64,000 nucleotides of DNA, taken from assembly GCF_047729555.1 (NCBI RefSeq), contig NZ_CP159825.1:434001-498000 (forward strand), in the 5' to 3' direction. The notes under the pieces are model-generated. The model did not search any database, was not told the origin of the DNA, and saw only the letters and a list, made by a program, of their open reading frames with translations. How positions within the stretch are numbered: position 1 is the first letter of the stretch; the number at the start of each line of letters is the position of its first letter. Shown here piece after piece: positions 1 to 7,729 of this stretch. The DNA is from Porticoccus sp905181945 (GTDB lineage Bacteria; Pseudomonadota; Gammaproteobacteria; Pseudomonadales; Porticoccaceae). Position numbers and translations under genes: made by a program.

Positions 1-54
1 TCCGGTAGCTACCGTGACTGGCTCGAAAAAAATTATGTGGAACGAGTTGAGTGA
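1..54 (+). CDS. rfbB: dTDP-glucose 4,6-dehydratase, C-terminal end (partial)
   Basis: The first 17 codons of the window read SGSYRDWLEKNYVERVE and then TGA at 52-54. This matches the style of the RmlB/RfbB C-terminus, where a Y-R-x-W-(I/L)-E/x-x-x-Y ending is usual. The stop codon overlaps the GTG start of rfbD. The neighbours rfbD, rfbA and rfbC make the assignment likely. RfbB makes dTDP-4-keto-6-deoxyglucose, which is the branch point for both dTDP-rhamnose and the fdt-like pathway at 6.1-8.8 kb. Only the tail is visible, so the call rests mainly on context. Confidence 0.75.
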   Translation, partial: SGSYRDWLEKNYVERVE

Positions 55-956
55 AGCCAATTACGATCCTCCTCTTCGGTAAAAATGGTCAAGTGGGCTG
101 GGAGTTGCAGCGCAGTCTCGCACCATTAGGTGATTTAATCGCGCTTGATTTCGATAGCCAAGAATTTTGTGGTGACTTCACTAACCTTGGCGGACTTGCC
201 GAATCTATTCGTGACGTTGCGCCGGATGTGATCGTGAATGCGGCGGCGCATACTGCGGTTGATAAGGCTGAAAGTGAGCCAGAATTAGCCCGCACTATTA
301 ATGCACTTGCGCCAGGTGTTTTGGCGCAGGAAGCTGAACGCCTAGGTGCATGGCTTGTGCATTATTCAACGGACTATGTGTTTGATGGGGGTGGCGACAG
401 GCCGTGGCTGGAAGTCGACATGACCGACCCCTTAAGCGTCTACGGAAAAACGAAGCTGGCAGGTGAGGAGGCTATCCGTTCAGCTGCCTGCAGGCACCTG
501 ATACTTCGTACTAGCTGGGTGTATGCGGCGCGTGGCGGTAACTTTGCCAAAACCATGCTTAAGCTGGCGCAGGAACGTGACAGTCTCAAGGTCATCGATG
601 ATCAGGTCGGCGCCCCCACAGGCGCTGATTTATTGGCCGACGTTACCGCCCACGCTATCCGTACGGCAATGCAACGGCCTGAGGTCGCTGGGCTCTATCA
701 CCTCACCGCCGGCGGTCAAACCTCCTGGCACGCATATGCAAGCTTCGTCATTGACTGCGCACGTCAGGCGGGTGTTGAGATTAAGGTGTCACCAGAGGCA
801 ATTCAGGCTGTGCCCACCAGCGCCTTCCCAACGGTTGCCAAACGCCCAATGAATTCACGCTTAGATACCACAAGGCTGCAGAATACCTTTGATCTTAAAT
901 TGCCGCACTGGCAAACTGGCGTCAGTCGCATGCTTAATGAATCTCTGGGAAAATAA
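51..956 (+). CDS. rfbD: dTDP-4-dehydrorhamnose reductase
   Basis: A cytoplasmic SDR-type enzyme that catalyses the last, NAD(P)H-dependent step of dTDP-L-rhamnose synthesis. The N-terminal nucleotide-binding glycine motif GKNGQVG is at residues 10-16. The STDYVFDG segment (106-113) supplies the conserved Thr/Asp, and the YGKTK motif has Tyr131 and Lys135. The length of 301 residues is normal. The start is GTG at 51, overlapping the rfbB stop by four bases (GTGA), so translation is probably coupled. It lies in the order rfbB-rfbD-rfbA-rfbC, each gene separated by two bases or fewer, so the four form one operon. Confidence 0.95.
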   Translation: MKPITILLFGKNGQVGWELQRSLAPLGDLIALDFDSQEFCGDFTNLGGLAESIRDVAPDVIVNAAAHTAVDKAESEPELARTINALAPGVLAQEAERLGAWLVHYSTDYVFDGGGDRPWLEVDMTDPLSVYGKTKLAGEEAIRSAACRHLILRTSWVYAARGGNFAKTMLKLAQERDSLKVIDDQVGAPTGADLLADVTAHAIRTAMQRPEVAGLYHLTAGGQTSWHAYASFVIDCARQAGVEIKVSPEAIQAVPTSAFPTVAKRPMNSRLDTTRLQNTFDLKLPHWQTGVSRMLNESLGK

Positions 957-958
957 TA

Positions 959-1840
959 ATGACACAACGCAAAGGTATTATCCTCGCAGGTGGCTCCGGC
1001 ACCCGGCTCTATCCTGTGACAAAGGTGGTCTCCAAGCAGCTGCTACCCATTTACGACAAGCCGATGGTTTATTATCCGCTGAGCACGTTGATGTTGGCGG
1101 GAATGCGGGATATTTTAATTATATCTACGCCACAAGATATCCCACTCTACGAGCGGCTTCTTGGCGATGGTAGCGAATGGGGCCTTAACCTGCAGTATGC
1201 GGTACAGCCGAGCCCTGATGGCCTCGCTCAAGCGTTTATTATTGGTAAAGATTTTATTGGCAACGACCCTAGTGCCTTAGTGCTGGGCGATAATATTTTT
1301 TATGGCCATGATTTGCAACCCCAACTTGAAAAAGCCATGACGCAAGATCAGGGCGCAACGGTGTTTGCCTATCACGTGCAAGACCCTGAGCGCTATGGTG
1401 TGGTAAGTTTTGATAAGAACGGCAGGGCGACCACTTTGGAAGAAAAACCTACAATCCCTAAAAGCAATTATGCGGTGACGGGGCTGTATTTTTATGACAA
1501 CCAGGTGGTAGACATGGCCGCCAACCTTAAACCCTCGGCTCGTGGTGAGTTAGAAATTACTGACTTGAACCGTATTTACCTTGAGAATCAACAGCTCACA
1601 GTAGAGGTCATGGGTCGTGGCTATGCTTGGCTAGACACAGGCACCCATGAGAGCTTAATTGAAGCGAGTAATTTTATTCAAACCATCGAGCATAGACAAG
1701 GCTTAAAAGTGTCGTGTCCTGAAGAAATCGCCTACCGCAATGGCTTTATTAACGCCGAGCAATTGGAAAAACTGGCGCAGCCACTTTCTAAAAATGGCTA
1801 CGGACAATACTTACAGCGCCTGCTTAAAGAAGGGTTTTAG
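959..1840 (+). CDS. rfbA: glucose-1-phosphate thymidylyltransferase
   Basis: Makes dTDP-glucose from dTTP and glucose-1-phosphate, the entry reaction for dTDP-rhamnose and for the dTDP-amino sugar built further downstream. The nucleotidyltransferase signature LAGGSGTRLYP is at residues 9-19, followed by KQLLPIYDKPM. LGDNIFYG at 109-116 holds the metal-binding Asp. The 293-residue length is typical of short RmlA enzymes. The ATG lies two bases after the rfbD stop. Base composition is richer in GC than the genes from 3.2 to 16 kb, as for its three rfb neighbours. Confidence 0.96.
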   Translation: MTQRKGIILAGGSGTRLYPVTKVVSKQLLPIYDKPMVYYPLSTLMLAGMRDILIISTPQDIPLYERLLGDGSEWGLNLQYAVQPSPDGLAQAFIIGKDFIGNDPSALVLGDNIFYGHDLQPQLEKAMTQDQGATVFAYHVQDPERYGVVSFDKNGRATTLEEKPTIPKSNYAVTGLYFYDNQVVDMAANLKPSARGELEITDLNRIYLENQQLTVEVMGRGYAWLDTGTHESLIEASNFIQTIEHRQGLKVSCPEEIAYRNGFINAEQLEKLAQPLSKNGYGQYLQRLLKEGF

Positions 1841-1842
1841 CC

Positions 1843-2388
1843 TTGAATATCACCCCGACAGCCATTCCAGATGTGTTCCTAATAGAGCCTAAAGTATTTG
1901 GTGATGAGCGTGGCTTCTTTTTTGAAAGCTTTAGCCATGCGAAGTTTGAGGCAGCTATCGGCAGGCAAGTTAAGTTTGTGCAGGATAATCACAGTAAGTC
2001 AGCTAAAAATGTATTGCGAGGTTTGCACTACCAGATTCAGCAGGTTCAGGGTAAGTTGGTGCGTGTGGTGCAAGGTGAAGTGTTCGACGTAGCAGTGGAT
2101 ATTCGCAAAAGTTCACCTACCTTTGGCAGGTGGGTGGGTGAAGTCTTATCTGCCGACAATAATAAACAAATATGGGTGCCTGAAGGTTTTGCGCATGGAT
2201 TCTTGGTGCTCTCGGATACCGCAGAGTTCCTATATAAAACGACCGATTACTATGCCTCAGAATTTGAGCGCAGTATTATTTGGAATGACCCTACTATGGA
2301 TATAAAATGGCCGATTAACGGTGAACCCATCTTGTCCGCAAAAGATCAACAAGCCAAAACTTTAGCAACAGAGGAACACTTTGCATGA
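1843..2388 (+). CDS. rfbC: dTDP-4-dehydrorhamnose 3,5-epimerase
   Basis: A cupin-fold epimerase acting between RfbB and RfbD. Visible marks are RGFFFES at residues 23-29, the VLRGLHYQ motif with the catalytic His near residue 62, and PEGFAHGF further on. The length of 181 residues is standard. The start is TTG at 1843, two bases after the rfbA stop. Its stop overlaps the ATG of the degenerate wzm gene (ATGA at 2385). That overlap shows an ABC-2 permease once followed directly in the same operon. Confidence 0.95.
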   Translation: MNITPTAIPDVFLIEPKVFGDERGFFFESFSHAKFEAAIGRQVKFVQDNHSKSAKNVLRGLHYQIQQVQGKLVRVVQGEVFDVAVDIRKSSPTFGRWVGEVLSADNNKQIWVPEGFAHGFLVLSDTAEFLYKTTDYYASEFERSIIWNDPTMDIKWPINGEPILSAKDQQAKTLATEEHFA

Positions 2389-2597
2389 CCCACGCATCAA
2401 CAACAATTAACCCGCATGCAGCTCAACCCACATCATTCGTAGTCTTGGCTAAGAGTCTTTGGCGCAACCGCCAGCTCATTGTGCAAATGACTAAGTGTGA
2501 AGTCGTCGGTCGCTACAAAGGTTCGGCCATGGGTTTAGCTTGGGCGGGTTATGCTTTATTCCAAAAAACCAGAAAAGGGTTTGCGGATGTCCTCTAA
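2385..2597 (+). pseudogene. wzm: polysaccharide ABC-2 permease (Wzm) with in-frame internal deletion
   Basis: This 70-codon ORF joins two ends of a typical O-antigen ABC permease of about 260-280 residues. Residues 1-54 match the Wzm N-terminus (SLWRNRQLIVQMTKCEVVGR, then the Y-K-G-S-x-M-G-L-A-W approach to the first membrane segment). The last 14 or so residues, ALFQKTRKGFADVL, are the family's usual C-terminal tail. The membrane segments between them are gone, so no channel can form. The reading frame is kept and the stop is intact, which points to one internal deletion of roughly 600 bp with a junction near 2541-2553. It overlaps the cysC start by 11 bases. A different, complete permease lies at 3262. 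Confidence 0.8.
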
Positions 2598-3243
2598 TCT
2601 GACAGAACAAACCTCAGCTAACGTTGTTTGGCATAATGCCACCGTCACCCGTGCGCGGCGTGAAGGGCAAAACGGTCATCGTGGTGCAATTATCTGGTTT
2701 ACTGGCTTATCAGGTTCGGGTAAATCTACACTTGCACATGCAGTTGAAGAGACCCTGCATCAACAGGGCTGCAAAACCATTGTATTAGATGGTGACAATG
2801 TACGCCATGGGCTATGTGGTGACTTGGGCTTTTCTGAAAAAGATCGACAAGAAAACATAAGACGCATTGGTGAAATGGCCAAACTTTTTATGGAGGCGGG
2901 TATAATAGTTTTAACTGCATTTATATCACCTTATCGTGCCGAGCGTGAACGTGTGCGCGGCATGGTCGAGCGCGGTGACTTTATCGAAATTTATTGCGAC
3001 GCGCCTATCGAGGTATGTGAAACACGGGATGTAAAAGGTCTATACAAAAAAGCCCGCGCTGGTAAAATTGCAGAATTCACAGGCATCTCATCCCCATATC
3101 AAGCACCTGAAGCACCAGAGCTACATTTAAGTACGGGTGCTGAATCTTTAAGTACTTGTGTGCAACAGGTGGAAAAAGTAATAGTGCATCATGGTATTTG
3201 TGGGCTCCACTTTGACACAGCGCCTGATTTACAAGCGTATTGA
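2587..3243 (+). CDS. cysC: adenylylsulfate kinase
   Basis: Phosphorylates adenosine 5'-phosphosulfate (APS) to PAPS, the sulfate donor. With the ATG at 2587 the protein has 218 residues and starts in family style. The P-loop GLSGSGKS is at 40-47, LDGDNVRHGL at about 68-77, and FISPYRAERE carries the family's phosphorylatable Ser region. The in-frame ORF extends to 2551, but that upstream part lies inside the wzm remnant. No cysD or cysN is nearby, so APS must come from elsewhere in the genome. The sulfotransferase at 10563 is the obvious consumer, so a role in glycan sulfation is more likely than assimilation (inference). Confidence 0.93.
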   Translation: MSSNLTEQTSANVVWHNATVTRARREGQNGHRGAIIWFTGLSGSGKSTLAHAVEETLHQQGCKTIVLDGDNVRHGLCGDLGFSEKDRQENIRRIGEMAKLFMEAGIIVLTAFISPYRAERERVRGMVERGDFIEIYCDAPIEVCETRDVKGLYKKARAGKIAEFTGISSPYQAPEAPELHLSTGAESLSTCVQQVEKVIVHHGICGLHFDTAPDLQAY

Positions 3244-3261
3244 GCTGATTTAATAAAAATT

Positions 3262-4050
3262 ATGATTAAAACTATTTATATGCATTGGCTGGAGTTGCAA
3301 AAGTTTGCGCCAGTTTTACGACAATTAGTGCGGCAACAATTGATATTGCGTTATCGCCGCACAGCTTTAGGCTATTTGTGGACCTTAATTAACCCATTGC
3401 TGATGATGTCAGTGACTGCAATTGTTTTTGCGAGTCTTTTTAAAGTAGAACTAAAAACTTTTGCCATATTTTTATTCGCGGGAATGATACCGTGGAATTT
3501 TTTTAATTCAGCAGTAGTGCAATCTAGTTCTGCGTTTATCAGTAACGAGAGTCTAATCAAGAAGATATATCTCCCTAAATTGCTATTTCCATTAAGTGTG
3601 TCGTTAGGGATGCTAATTGATAGCTTCTTATCGTTTATTGCATTGTTTTTAATAATAATTTTGTTAGGGGGGGCTTTGTCTTGGTCTCTTATCTTCTTGC
3701 CAATTGCCTTTATGCTACTATTTTTCTTTGCTTTTGGTTTAGCGCTTATTGTTTCTGTTGCAACAGTGTTTTTCCGAGACTTGCAATACATCATGACAGT
3801 TGCAATGCAAGCGTTGTTTTTCCTTACACCTATTTTATACAACAAACAGATGCTGGCTGGTAAAATTGCTTGGCTAGTTACCATGAACCCAGTAGCATCT
3901 TATATAGAGCTCTTTAGGGCACCTTTGGTAGAAACAGTGCTTCCCTCGTTGCCAGTAATCACAAATGCAATATTTTTTGCGGTGTTATCAATGGCTTTTG
4001 GTGTGACTATATTTATCCGATACGAAAAGAAAGTTGTCTTTAGGCTGTGA
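3262..4050 (+). CDS. ABC-2 type polysaccharide export permease
   Basis: Inner-membrane half of an ABC transporter that moves lipid-linked polysaccharide to the periplasm. The 262 residues contain the Wzm/TagG hallmarks: an N-terminal amphipathic stretch with RQQLILRYRRTALGYLW before the first membrane segment, about six hydrophobic segments, and a loop with FRDLQYIM before the TM pair carrying LTPILY. It is followed by its ATPase with overlap (TGA within 4048-4050, GTG at 4047). Composition is clearly more AT-rich than the rfb genes, as for the next 12 kb, which suggests acquisition as a block. It is a different lineage from the deleted wzm at 2385 by N-terminal sequence. Confidence 0.9.
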   Translation: MIKTIYMHWLELQKFAPVLRQLVRQQLILRYRRTALGYLWTLINPLLMMSVTAIVFASLFKVELKTFAIFLFAGMIPWNFFNSAVVQSSSAFISNESLIKKIYLPKLLFPLSVSLGMLIDSFLSFIALFLIIILLGGALSWSLIFLPIAFMLLFFFAFGLALIVSVATVFFRDLQYIMTVAMQALFFLTPILYNKQMLAGKIAWLVTMNPVASYIELFRAPLVETVLPSLPVITNAIFFAVLSMAFGVTIFIRYEKKVVFRL

Positions 4051-4799
4051 ACATAATGTCAAAAATTTCTGTTAATAATTTATCTATCAAGTTTCATATT
4101 TATCATGACCGTTCCCCGTCGTTAAAAGACTATATTTCTGGATTCTTTAAATCCCAAAAAAAATCTGGTTTTTCAGATTTTTTTGCGGTAAAAAATGTTT
4201 CTTTTGATATTAAACAAGGTGAGCGTGTTGGTATTGTAGGGCGCAATGGCGCAGGTAAAAGCACGTTATTAAAAGCATTATGTAGAATTTATGAACCATC
4301 TACAGGCCATGTAAGTGTTAGTGGGCGCGTAGCCCCATTACTTGAAATCGGCGCAGGCTTTCATCCTGAATTTACAGGAAGAGAAAATATTTATTTAAAT
4401 GGCACCATACTTGGATATAGCAAAGATCAATTAAAAATATTAGAACCCGAGATTATTGCTTTTGCAGAGCTTGAAGATTTTATTGATACGCCAGTTAAAT
4501 ATTACTCTACTGGAATGTACCTTAGGTTAGCATTTTCTTTAGCAACAGCCGTACAACCAGAAGTGCTTATACTTGATGAAATGTTTGCTGGCGGAGATGC
4601 AGGCTTTGTGCAAAAAGCCACAGATAGAATGAAGCACATCGTTGATCAATCTAAAATCATGGTGCTCGTTTCACATAACCCAATATTACTAAGAACCTTT
4701 TGTAACCGAGTCATCTGGATGGATCATGGACAGATTAAAGAAGATGGCGAATCAAATATAGTGATCGATCATTATTTACAATCAGGTAAAAATAAATGA
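4047..4799 (+). CDS. polysaccharide ABC exporter ATP-binding protein (short Wzt/TagH type)
   Basis: ATPase partner of the permease at 3262. Walker A GRNGAGKS is at residues 65-72, the signature YSTGMYLRLAFS begins at 153, Walker B VLILDE is at 173-178, and the switch His is at 210. The protein ends soon after the nucleotide-binding domain at 250 residues. It therefore lacks the C-terminal carbohydrate-binding domain that Wzt proteins use to recognise capped chains. The start may be GTG 4047 (overlapping the permease stop) or ATG 4056. Its own stop overlaps the next ATG (ATGA at 4796), so permease, ATPase and GT61 are coupled. Confidence 0.92.
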   Translation: MNIMSKISVNNLSIKFHIYHDRSPSLKDYISGFFKSQKKSGFSDFFAVKNVSFDIKQGERVGIVGRNGAGKSTLLKALCRIYEPSTGHVSVSGRVAPLLEIGAGFHPEFTGRENIYLNGTILGYSKDQLKILEPEIIAFAELEDFIDTPVKYYSTGMYLRLAFSLATAVQPEVLILDEMFAGGDAGFVQKATDRMKHIVDQSKIMVLVSHNPILLRTFCNRVIWMDHGQIKEDGESNIVIDHYLQSGKNK

Positions 4800-6124
4800 T
4801 TCAAGTACACCGTGTTGCTCATGGTCAGCACGGTGCTTCACAAGCTGATGATGTAAGTGTTTTAAATTTATTTAGAAGAAGCACTATAGGCAAGTTTTAT
4901 TTGCGGCGTTTGCGCCAGTATGCTCCCATTCGTAAGACAGCGATATGGGGTTGGAAGCACTTAATTAAATTTATTCATTTAAAATTTAAGCCTTTAAAAT
5001 TTAAGCAACTCACTGCGATTGTTCATAATCGGTTGTTGGTGCATCCAAAACAAAAAGTTTCGCTAGGTAAGCCAAGTGTTTATCCTAATGAGAAATCAAG
5101 TAACATTAAAATATCAGCAAGCTATGAGTTTCCTGAGATATTTGTTACAACGATAGCTGATGCTATGGTGATAGGCTCCAGCAATTTTGTGCACACTAAT
5201 CAAGCGATTATTGGGCACAATCTTTTTCGCATCAGCCATGATTATACGAGTGAAGAGCTACATGGGCGCTTATATGTTAATGCAAAAAAGCAGTTAGTTA
5301 CTCGGCTTTCTAGCATTGAAACAGATATGACAATAGATCAAGGGGCTTTATTCACTGATGCAGTGAGTACAAATTACGCACACTTTATGACAGAACTTCT
5401 ACCCAAAGTTTTTGTTTATACGCAATCGCATCCCAACAAAGCCACCCCCTTAATAATTGACTATGAATTACATATCAATTTAATGCAAGCATTAGAAATG
5501 GTCGTAGGTGAAGACGCACAACTGATAGGTTTAGAAAAAGGGGAGCCATTGCAGGTGAAATCTTTGCAAGTGGTTTCTTCATGCGGTTATGTGCCATTTG
5601 GGCGCAGACCGCATACTAATCATTTCTCTGATCATTCGCATGGTATTTTTAGCCCATCAGTATTGTTAGGTATGCGTGATTTAATTAAAAGTAAAGTCGC
5701 TACGCTATCATCCAATACAGAAGCTAATGTAACGCATAAAAAAATATGGATTAAACGTAATTCTACTTATAGAAATGTAAGTAATACGGACGAAATTCAA
5801 AGCGCATTGATTACACAAGGTTTTATGGTAATAGAGCCAGAAAAATTAAGCTTTGTTGAGCAGGTGACCATTTTTTCTAATGCAGATATGATTGTTGGTG
5901 CAACTGGTGCGGCTTTTGCAAACTTGATTTTTTGTAAACCAGAAACAAAAATTATTATTTTAATTTCAGAATTAAAGGATACAAGTTATGGGTATTGGCA
6001 GAATATGGCTTGTACAGTGGATAATCGGGTGACTTATGTGTTAGGCGTTACCCAAAATAGTAGAGATGATGTCCATGCTGACTTTAGTGTTGATTTGAAT
6101 GATTTGATGGCATCAATAAAATAA
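4796..6124 (+). CDS. glycosyltransferase family 61 (DUF563) protein
   Basis: A predicted cytoplasmic glycosyltransferase of the capsular-polysaccharide GT61 type. The 442 residues carry the family pattern: STNYAHFMTELLPK near residues 191-204, WIKRNSTYRNVSN in the C-terminal half, then a turn with GATGAAFANLIF followed by a hydrophobic strand (KIIILIS). The first 100 residues are basic and poorly conserved in appearance. The start is ATG 4796, inside the ATPase stop. Substrate cannot be read from the sequence. Its place directly behind an exporter suggests action on the exported glycan. Confidence 0.8.
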   Translation: MIQVHRVAHGQHGASQADDVSVLNLFRRSTIGKFYLRRLRQYAPIRKTAIWGWKHLIKFIHLKFKPLKFKQLTAIVHNRLLVHPKQKVSLGKPSVYPNEKSSNIKISASYEFPEIFVTTIADAMVIGSSNFVHTNQAIIGHNLFRISHDYTSEELHGRLYVNAKKQLVTRLSSIETDMTIDQGALFTDAVSTNYAHFMTELLPKVFVYTQSHPNKATPLIIDYELHINLMQALEMVVGEDAQLIGLEKGEPLQVKSLQVVSSCGYVPFGRRPHTNHFSDHSHGIFSPSVLLGMRDLIKSKVATLSSNTEANVTHKKIWIKRNSTYRNVSNTDEIQSALITQGFMVIEPEKLSFVEQVTIFSNADMIVGATGAAFANLIFCKPETKIIILISELKDTSYGYWQNMACTVDNRVTYVLGVTQNSRDDVHADFSVDLNDLMASIK

Positions 6125-6135
6125 GGAAGTTGACA

Positions 6136-6888
6136 ATGAGGCAATATGTTCATAGTACAGCAATTGTTCATCCACTAGCCAAAATTGCTGATGACGTTAG
6201 AGTGGGGCCATTTAGTATTATTCATGAAAATGTAGTGATTCCTACCGGTTGTGAAATTGGAGCATATTGTGAGATAGGTATTAAGACAGCACTTGGCGAT
6301 GGATCCCCTTTGGTTTTTGGAGAAAACGCCACTATTCGCTCACATTCTATTTTTTATGAATCTTCTAGCTTTGGTGCTGGTTTAATTACCGGGCATCGCG
6401 TAACTGTGCGCGAAGACACAAGAGCAGGAAAGAATTTACAAATAGGAACTCTAGGAGATATACAAGGCGATTGTGTTATTGGTGATTTTGTGCGATTCCA
6501 TTCAAATGTCCATATTGGAAAAATGTCAGTTATTGAAAATTTTGTTTGGATATTTCCATATGTAGTACTCACAAATGATCCACATCCTCCAAGTAATGTT
6601 CTAAAAGGCGTTACGGTTGGTAGTTATGCCGTTATAGCAACAATGAGTGTTATTTCACCTGGTGTAAAAATTGGCTCAGGTGCACTCATTGCAGCGCATT
6701 CATCTTTAAAATCAGATGCTGAGCCAAATATGTTATATATGGGTTCTCCTGCGGAGAAAGTTTGCAGTACAACTAAAATTAGACTGCAAGATGGAACTCG
6801 GCGTCCAGCATATCCATGGACAGCGCATTTCTTTAGGGGATACCCTGAAGATGTTGTGAATATGTGGAGTAATGAAAATGATAAATAG
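6136..6888 (+). CDS. left-handed beta-helix sugar N-acyltransferase (FdtC/QdtC-like)
   Basis: The 250-residue protein is built of hexapeptide repeats (for example VGPFSI, IGAYCE, IGTLGD, IGKMSV, VGSYAV, IGSGAL), the mark of left-handed beta-helix acyltransferases. TNDPHPPSN in a turn resembles the acceptor-site loop of sugar 3-N-acetyltransferases. A C-terminal non-repeat tail of about 45 residues follows. The start is ATG 6136 with GGAAGT just upstream. An in-frame TTG at 6130 is less likely. It stands before maoC, fdtA and fdtB, so it should acylate the 3-amino group of the dTDP-sugar. The acyl donor is open (see the MaoC entry). Confidence 0.78.
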   Translation: MRQYVHSTAIVHPLAKIADDVRVGPFSIIHENVVIPTGCEIGAYCEIGIKTALGDGSPLVFGENATIRSHSIFYESSSFGAGLITGHRVTVREDTRAGKNLQIGTLGDIQGDCVIGDFVRFHSNVHIGKMSVIENFVWIFPYVVLTNDPHPPSNVLKGVTVGSYAVIATMSVISPGVKIGSGALIAAHSSLKSDAEPNMLYMGSPAEKVCSTTKIRLQDGTRRPAYPWTAHFFRGYPEDVVNMWSNENDK

Positions 6889-7300
6889 TCAAATTGAACG
6901 TCTTGAAATTGGCATGATAGAAAGTTATGAACAAACTATTACTGATGCGGATATAAAGGCATTTGCAGGTTTATCGGGAGATAATAATCCTGTGCACATG
7001 AGCGAAGAATATGCGGAAACATCTAGATTTAAGAAAAGAATTGCTCACGGACTCTTGAGTGCTGGTTTTTTTTCGGCATTGTTTGGAACCAAGTTGCCAG
7101 GATATGGTTGTGTTTACGTTTCACAGAACTTGAATTTTAGGAGGCCAGTGTATATTGGCGATACGGTTAAAGCTTCAGTTGAGATTTTTAAAATTGACAA
7201 AGAAAAATCAAGAGTGTTTTTTAAAACAATATGCAAGGTAAAAGGCAAAACTGTTATAAATGGTGAAGCTGAAATATATGTGCCAGATACAGCAGATTAG
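6872..7300 (+). CDS. MaoC-fold (R)-specific enoyl-CoA hydratase-like protein
   Basis: A 142-residue single hot-dog domain. The hydratase-2 motif is present, with Asp37 and His42 in SGDNNPVH, and AHGLLSAGFFS follows at 58-68 as in PhaJ/MaoC proteins. Known relatives hydrate 2-enoyl-CoA to (R)-3-hydroxyacyl-CoA. The gene overlaps the acyltransferase by 17 bases and sits 15 bases before fdtA, so it belongs to the amino-sugar pathway and not to a fatty-acid operon. Inference: it supplies a 3-hydroxyacyl-CoA, such as 3-hydroxybutyryl-CoA, for N-acylation of the sugar. The start may be ATG 6872 or ATG 6878. Confidence 0.85.
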   Translation: MKMINSQIERLEIGMIESYEQTITDADIKAFAGLSGDNNPVHMSEEYAETSRFKKRIAHGLLSAGFFSALFGTKLPGYGCVYVSQNLNFRRPVYIGDTVKASVEIFKIDKEKSRVFFKTICKVKGKTVINGEAEIYVPDTAD

Positions 7301-7315
7301 ACGGAAGGTAGAGTT

Positions 7316-7729
7316 ATGATTGAACACTGCAAAATAATTGACTTACCAAGAATAAATGATCCAAGAGGAAACCTGACTTTTATAGAGGGCGGAGGGCGTC
7401 ATGTTCCTTTTGATATTAAACGTGTGTATTACCTTTATGACGTTCCTGGCGGGTCAGAGCGCGGTGGGCACGCACACAAAGCATTACACCAATTGATTAT
7501 AGCCATGTCGGGTTCTTTTGATATTCATCTTGATGATCGGCACGAGAAAAAAACGATTCACATGAATTGTAATTATTATGGGCTTTATGTATGCCCAATG
7601 ATGTGGCGAGAAATTGATAATTTTTCATCTGGTGCGGTATGTATGGTATTAGCATCAAATTATTTTGATGAAGATGATTATTATCGCGATTATTCTAAAT
7701 TTATATCTGATGTGCATGGAGCTGCATGA
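7316..7729 (+). CDS. fdtA: dTDP-4-oxo-6-deoxyglucose 3,4-ketoisomerase (FdtA/QdtA family)
   Basis: A cupin-type WxcM-like isomerase of 137 residues. The active-site motif RGGHAHK is at 49-55, with His52 and His54. It moves the keto group from C4 to C3 of the RfbB product, ready for transamination by the next gene. Residues 17-18 are Arg-Gly (DPRGNL). As I recall from structure work on this family, Arg-Gly there goes with the galacto product (FdtA) and Tyr-Arg with the gluco product (QdtA), so dTDP-Fuc3N is favoured but not proven. The stop overlaps the start of the aminotransferase (ATGA at 7726). Confidence 0.88.
   Translation: MIEHCKIIDLPRINDPRGNLTFIEGGGRHVPFDIKRVYYLYDVPGGSERGGHAHKALHQLIIAMSGSFDIHLDDRHEKKTIHMNCNYYGLYVCPMMWREIDNFSSGAVCMVLASNYFDEDDYYRDYSKFISDVHGAA

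Noticed and set aside
3372..3884. 170-codon minus-strand ORF inside the ABC permease gene
   Set aside because: It is antisense to a clear membrane protein. Its low-complexity Lys/Ile/Asn content is what the complement of hydrophobic codons gives. No start signal or homology-like pattern.
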